Origin: Verrucomicrobiales bacterium
GTDB taxonomy: Bacteria; Verrucomicrobiota; Verrucomicrobiia; Verrucomicrobiales; DEV007
DNA length: 10,022 nt
NCBI GenBank assembly: GCA_002705125.1
Contig: PAHQ01000028.1
Span: 38,100-48,121 of the forward strand
Direction of reading: 5' to 3'
Part shown: positions 6,209 through 10,022 of the stretch, one piece after another
Numbering within the stretch: the first letter of the stretch is position 1
How the letters are laid out: the number at the start of each line of letters is the position of its first letter
Program-made: the position numbers and the translations under genes
The notes under the pieces: generated by a model
Database searches by the model: none
What the model saw: the letters and a program-made list of their open reading frames with translations, nothing else
Told to the model about the DNA's origin: nothing

Positions 6209-7114
6209 ATGTCATCTTATCAAGTAAATCACCTTCAGCAGCTTGAAAGCGAAGCTATCTTTATTCTACGAGAAGTAGCTGCCCAATTTGACAATCCAGT
6301 AATGTTATTTTCAGGTGGTAAAGATTCTATAGTGATGGCGCACTTGGCTTCTAAGGCTTTTCATCCAGCCAAATTGCCTTTTCCTCTTCTCCATGTAGAC
6401 ACGGGACATAATTTTGCGGAGACCATTGAGTACAGAGATAACTTTGTGGCTGATGTAGGAGCCCGGTTAATCGTTGCTCAAGTTCAAGATTCGATTGATG
6501 CTGGTAGGGTAATTGAGGAAAAGGGACCATTAGCGAGCCGTAATGCTTTGCAAACGGTTACATTGTTAGATGCTTTAGAGGAGGGCAAGTACGATGCAGC
6601 CTTGGGCGGAGGTCGACGAGATGAAGAAAAGGCGCGAGCAAAGGAAAGATTCTTTAGTCATAGGGATAGTTTTGGACAATGGGACCCAAAAAATCAACGC
6701 CCTGAGCTATGGAACATCTTCAACGGTAGAAAGGAACACGGTGAACACTTTCGTGTTTTTCCATTGTCTAATTGGACTGAAATGGATGTCTGGCAGTATA
6801 TAAAATTGGAAAACATTCAAATACCTAATCTTTACTTTTCTCATGAGCGTGAAGTGGTAGAAAGATCTGGAACTCTGATAGCTGTTACTGAACATACCCC
6901 GCTTCAAAATGATGAGTTAAGTGAATCAAAAAAAATTCGTTTTAGAACTATTGGAGATGCAACTTGTACAGGCGCAGTTGAATCGAATGCAATTACGCTA
7001 TCCGAAATCATAGCCGAAGTTGCTGCTGCACATCAGACAGAAAGAGGAACTAGGTCTGATGACCGAAGGACAGAAACAGCAATGGAAGATAGAAAAAAAG
7101 AAGGTTATTTCTAG
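6209..7114 (+). CDS. cysD: Sulfate adenylyltransferase small subunit CysD
   Basis: CysD carries the catalytic site of ATP sulfurylase, which joins sulfate and ATP to give APS and pyrophosphate; the GTPase CysN drives the reaction. The 301 residues match the usual length (about 300). The PP-loop SGGKDS is at 35-40, followed by HVDTGHNF (62-69), the GGGRRDEEKARAKER stretch (from about 132) and the FPLSNWTEMDVWQYI segment typical of the adenylyl-sulfate family. The C-terminus ends in the family's MEDRKKEGYF-type tail. The ATG at 6209 gives the expected N-terminus. GGAG at 6181-6184 is too far upstream to serve as a ribosome-binding site. cysN follows after 21 bp, which fits translation from one message with cysH and cysN. 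No truncation or odd residue was noticed. Confidence 0.96.
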   Translation: MSSYQVNHLQQLESEAIFILREVAAQFDNPVMLFSGGKDSIVMAHLASKAFHPAKLPFPLLHVDTGHNFAETIEYRDNFVADVGARLIVAQVQDSIDAGRVIEEKGPLASRNALQTVTLLDALEEGKYDAALGGGRRDEEKARAKERFFSHRDSFGQWDPKNQRPELWNIFNGRKEHGEHFRVFPLSNWTEMDVWQYIKLENIQIPNLYFSHEREVVERSGTLIAVTEHTPLQNDELSESKKIRFRTIGDATCTGAVESNAITLSEIIAEVAAAHQTERGTRSDDRRTETAMEDRKKEGYF

Positions 7115-7135
7115 TAATAGTATGTGATGATTTAA

Positions 7136-8419
7136 ATGGATGTCGAAAATATAGAAGAAAATGATTATGCTGAAATGGATCTTTTAAGATTCACGACTGC
7201 AGGTTCTGTTGATGATGGAAAGTCGACGTTGATTGGTCGTTTGCTTTACGATTCAAAAAACATTTTTGAGGACCAAATTGAGGCCGTTGAAGAATCTTCA
7301 AGAAGAAGGGGAGACGAGAATATTAATCTTGCACTTCTAACGGATGGACTCAAAGCCGAACGGGAGCAAGGTATAACAATTGATGTGGCTTATCGATATT
7401 TTGCTACCCCGAAAAGGAAGTTTATTATTGCAGACACCCCTGGTCATATCCAATACACACGAAACATGGTGACTGGTGCCTCAACTGCAAATTTAGCAAT
7501 TATATTGGTTGATGCACGAAAAGGGATCGTTGAGCAGACTTGTCGTCACGCATTCATTGCTAATCTTCTTAGAATTCAACACGTTATCGTAGCAATTAAT
7601 AAGATGGATTTAGTAGAGTATAGTGAATCTGTATATGAGACTATAGTTGAAAGTTTCAAGTCATTCTCTTCGAGGTTAGATAATTTTATAGATGTTACTT
7701 TTATTCCAATTAGCGCCTTGCATGGGGACAATGTTGTAGATAGGTCGAACAATATGCCCTGGTACCCAGGCTCAACACTTTTGTATCACCTTGAATCGGT
7801 TTATATTGGTTCCGACCAAAATCACGTTCAAGCTCGGTTTCCTGTTCAGTGGGTCATAAGGCCGCACTCAGATGAACACCATGACTTCCGAGGTTATGCA
7901 GGAAGGGTGGCAGGAGGAGTCTTTAAGCCTGGGGATGAAGTCCAAATATTACCTTCCGGATTTTCATCTGAAATTGAATCAATCCATACGGCTAATGGCT
8001 CAATTGATGAAGCATTCGCTCCGCTTTCTTGTTCTCTTTTATTAAAAGAGAACATTGATATTAGTCGTGGTGATATGATCGTTAAGGTCAATAGCCCTCC
8101 GGATAGAGGACAAGATATTGAGGCGATGCTGTGTTGGTTTTCAGAAAAGAAAATGGTGGTACGTGGCAAGTATTCGCTTCGTCATACGACGAAAGAGGTG
8201 AAGGCTATTGTAAGTAATTTACAATACAAAATAAACATTAACACTCTCAGAAAGGTCGAAGAAGAGGATGATTTTTCAATGAATGAAATTGGACGAGTTA
8301 CCATAAGAACTTCTGCTCCTATTTATTATGATTCATACAAAAACAATCGTACAACTGGCAGCTTTATACTCGTAGACGATATGACAAATGAGACGGTCGC
8401 TGCTGGAATGATCGCGTGA
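7136..8419 (+). CDS. cysN: Sulfate adenylyltransferase large subunit CysN (GTPase), without APS kinase
   Basis: CysN is the EF-Tu-like GTPase subunit of ATP sulfurylase. All G motifs are present: GSVDDGKST (23-31), GITIDVAYRYF (79-89), DTPGH (100-104), NKMD (155-158) and ISALHGDNV (192-200). Beta-barrel domains II and III follow, the first around PVQWVIRP and the second ending near GSFILVDDMTNETVAAGM. At 427 residues it is shorter than E. coli CysN (475) and much shorter than CysN-CysC fusions. It ends at the close of the GTPase barrels, so no APS kinase domain is attached. That fits an APS-type CysH in the same operon. It starts at the ATG at 7136 without a Shine-Dalgarno sequence, 21 bp after cysD, and is the last cys gene here. 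No sulfite reductase gene follows. Confidence 0.96.
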   Translation: MDVENIEENDYAEMDLLRFTTAGSVDDGKSTLIGRLLYDSKNIFEDQIEAVEESSRRRGDENINLALLTDGLKAEREQGITIDVAYRYFATPKRKFIIADTPGHIQYTRNMVTGASTANLAIILVDARKGIVEQTCRHAFIANLLRIQHVIVAINKMDLVEYSESVYETIVESFKSFSSRLDNFIDVTFIPISALHGDNVVDRSNNMPWYPGSTLLYHLESVYIGSDQNHVQARFPVQWVIRPHSDEHHDFRGYAGRVAGGVFKPGDEVQILPSGFSSEIESIHTANGSIDEAFAPLSCSLLLKENIDISRGDMIVKVNSPPDRGQDIEAMLCWFSEKKMVVRGKYSLRHTTKEVKAIVSNLQYKININTLRKVEEEDDFSMNEIGRVTIRTSAPIYYDSYKNNRTTGSFILVDDMTNETVAAGMIA

Positions 8420-8541
8420 TTAATATTTCGAATTGAGCTTTTTTGCCAAATTTTCTCCATTTAATTAAATTTATTTTACATTTAAGGGGCTGGTTTAATT
8501 AGACGGGTTGCACTTGGGGCCATTATTTGTCAGAATGTTGC
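8420..8541. other. Intergenic gap after the cys operon
   Basis: This 122-bp AT-rich gap separates cysN from the secreted repeat protein. I found no convincing hairpin terminator. A run of six T at 8440-8445 has no stem before it. A weak promoter for the downstream gene could be TTGCAC (8508-8513) with CAGAAT (8531-8536), 17 bp apart, but it would start transcription at the start codon itself. Confidence 0.4.
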
Positions 8542-10022
8542 ATGCCTAACGAATTAAAAATACATCTCGCTTCTGTATGTGCTTTGGTCTTTTTTTTGGG
8601 TGATGCATTTGGGGAAGAGAAAAAAGAAAAAGCTAAGCCCGCACCAGGACATTCCCATGTTGGTGAATCTTTTGATGAAGGTCCTAGGCAATCTGCGATA
8701 AAAGTTGATGGCACCGGAGATGTGCATTTTCCAATTACAACAAATTGGTCAAGAGGGCAGCAAATGTTTGATCAGGGAATTGGCCAATTGCACGGATTCT
8801 GGTATTACGAGGCTGAGCGAACCTTCAGACAGATAGCTGCCGAAGATCCAGACTGTGCGATGGCTTATTGGGGAATGTCGATGGCAAATTGGGAAAATTC
8901 TAAAAGGTCAAAAGGGTTCATTGCTAAGGCTGCAGAATTAAAAGACAAAGTGACTGACAGAGAGAAATTATATATTTCAGCTCAAGAAGCTTTCTTGGCT
9001 GAAGAGCCTAAAGATATTAAAAAGAGAAGGCAAAAACTCATTGAAGATATTGAAAACATTATTCATGAGTACCCTAAAGACATTGAGGCAAAAGCCATTT
9101 TAGTTGTCCGCCTATGGCAATTTAGTCATCGAGGAATCCCTATTGGTAGCAGGGAATCGATAGATGCTTTAATGCAGCAAATATTTAATGATAATCCATT
9201 ACATCCTGCGCACCATTTCAGAATTCATTTATGGGATGGTAAGAAGCCCGCAAGAGCATTGTCCTCTGCAGCGGTTCTTCATCAAACCGCTCCTGCGATT
9301 GCTCACATGTGGCATATGTCAGGACACATCTATGATAAATTAAAACGTTATTCTGAGTCTGCTTATCATCAGGAGGCATCGGCCAGAATGGACCACAGTA
9401 AACAGTCTGAATTTCAGGTTTTGCCTGATAGGATTCATAATTATGCTCACAATAATGAGTGGCTTGTTCGTAATTGGAATCATATAGGCAGGGTTAATAG
9501 TGCAATTACCATGTCGAAGGGGCTCATTGATAACCCTCAGCACCCTAAACTTAACCATTATGGCAAAGGTTATTCGTCATCGGCTTTTGGTAGAAAAAGA
9601 TTGATTGAAACTTTGGAAAGATATGAAAAGTGGGATCTGATATTAGAGCTATCCAAGACTCATTATCTTGAACCTACCAACAATGAAAAACTTCAGGCTG
9701 AGAGGATGTTGGTTATGGCCAGATCGCATTTTGAAATGGGAGATCAGAACTCTTTAAATAGTTGTTTGAATAAGATCATTGAAAGAGTTTCAAGTGCTGA
9801 AAAAATAAAGAAAGAGAAGAAAGAAGAGGCAAAAACAAAAGCTGAAAAAGAGAAAAAAAATAAGGAAGAGACTGAAAAAATAGTTAAGGAGGCTGGTCGT
9901 TCAAGCGAAGATAAACTAAAGTATTTAAGACCTATACGTGATGAGCTTGAGGTATACCGTGAACTATTAGGCGGTGTTAAATTAAACGATGATCTGGCAA
10001 AGAAAGTTAAAAGAAAGAAGCC
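8542..10022 (+). CDS. Secreted histidine-rich TPR-like protein, N-terminal part
   Basis: Partial: 493 codons are present and the frame is still open at the right edge. The start is the ATG at 8542; a TTG at 8527 is the only nearby alternative. Residues 1-23 look like a signal peptide (hydrophobic LASVCALVFFLG, likely cut after AFG), so the protein is exported. A lysine-rich linker and a HSH stretch follow. Helical repeats begin at about 69 with RGQQMFDQGIGQLHGF, followed by EAERTFRQIAAEDPDCAMAYWG, the TPR-like pattern of a secreted family common in Verrucomicrobia and Planctomycetes. Histidines cluster at HPAHHFRIH (221-229), HMWHMSGH (255-262) and NYAHNN (300-305). Residues 420-450 form a Lys/Glu-rich helical or coiled-coil segment. 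No catalytic domain is visible in the part present. Some relatives, as I recall, carry a thioredoxin-like domain further on, but that cannot be seen here. Function unknown. Confidence 0.8.
   Translation, partial: MPNELKIHLASVCALVFFLGDAFGEEKKEKAKPAPGHSHVGESFDEGPRQSAIKVDGTGDVHFPITTNWSRGQQMFDQGIGQLHGFWYYEAERTFRQIAAEDPDCAMAYWGMSMANWENSKRSKGFIAKAAELKDKVTDREKLYISAQEAFLAEEPKDIKKRRQKLIEDIENIIHEYPKDIEAKAILVVRLWQFSHRGIPIGSRESIDALMQQIFNDNPLHPAHHFRIHLWDGKKPARALSSAAVLHQTAPAIAHMWHMSGHIYDKLKRYSESAYHQEASARMDHSKQSEFQVLPDRIHNYAHNNEWLVRNWNHIGRVNSAITMSKGLIDNPQHPKLNHYGKGYSSSAFGRKRLIETLERYEKWDLILELSKTHYLEPTNNEKLQAERMLVMARSHFEMGDQNSLNSCLNKIIERVSSAEKIKKEKKEEAKTKAEKEKKNKEETEKIVKEAGRSSEDKLKYLRPIRDELEVYRELLGGVKLNDDLAKKVKRKK

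Noticed and set aside
9340..9558. 72-codon minus-strand open frame inside the repeat protein gene
   Set aside because: It lacks any recognisable domain and lies fully within a well-supported gene on the other strand.
9780..9905. Purine-rich low-complexity tract as a DNA repeat or frameshift region
   Set aside because: It stays in frame and encodes a Lys/Glu-rich helix; there is no exact repeat unit.
1..10022. Mobile elements, CRISPR arrays, defence genes, tRNA or rRNA genes
   Set aside because: No terminal inverted repeats, spaced direct repeats, transposase motifs or cloverleaf-like sequences were seen on either strand.

Overview
The window looks like ordinary chromosome from a Gram-negative marine-type bacterium, roughly 40% G+C by eye. 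My best guess is Verrucomicrobiota, perhaps the Opitutae side. The SecG core, the style of the Fur protein and the secreted histidine-rich repeat protein suggest this, but it is inference from sequence style and not a database match. No phage, transposon, CRISPR, rRNA or tRNA was seen. Almost no start codon has a clear Shine-Dalgarno sequence.

Left part (1-2280, minus strand): the 5' part of tatC (twin-arginine translocase) runs off the left edge. Upstream of it in the same direction are argH (argininosuccinate lyase) and a Fur-family metalloregulator. A membrane-anchored M23 peptidase gene runs divergently from fur, only 16 bp away (2297-3145, plus strand).

Middle (3146-5312, minus strand): the 200-bp gap after the peptidase gene is not empty. 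On the minus strand it holds a well-supported small signal recognition particle RNA with its own promoter-like sequence. Next come an LpxL-type lipid A acyltransferase with an unusual C-terminal half-domain resembling a GT9 heptosyltransferase, then secG with a 100-residue acidic tail. The window therefore carries three protein-export components: tatC, SRP RNA and secG.

Right part (5404-8419, plus strand): a compact cysH-cysD-cysN operon for assimilatory sulfate activation and reduction, preceded by a promoter with a perfect TATAAT. CysD and CysN make adenosine 5'-phosphosulfate (APS). CysH carries the CC and CxxC cysteines of iron-sulfur APS reductases, so the pathway can go straight from APS to sulfite without APS kinase. 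That fits with CysN having no fused kinase domain.

Right edge (8542-10022, plus strand): the first 493 codons of a secreted, histidine-rich, TPR-like protein of unknown function, ending in a lysine/glutamate-rich helical stretch and cut by the window.

The most notable points are the SRP RNA with a UGAC apical loop, the acyltransferase/half-GT9 fusion, the SecG tail and the secreted repeat protein. I saw no convincing wholly new multi-gene system.
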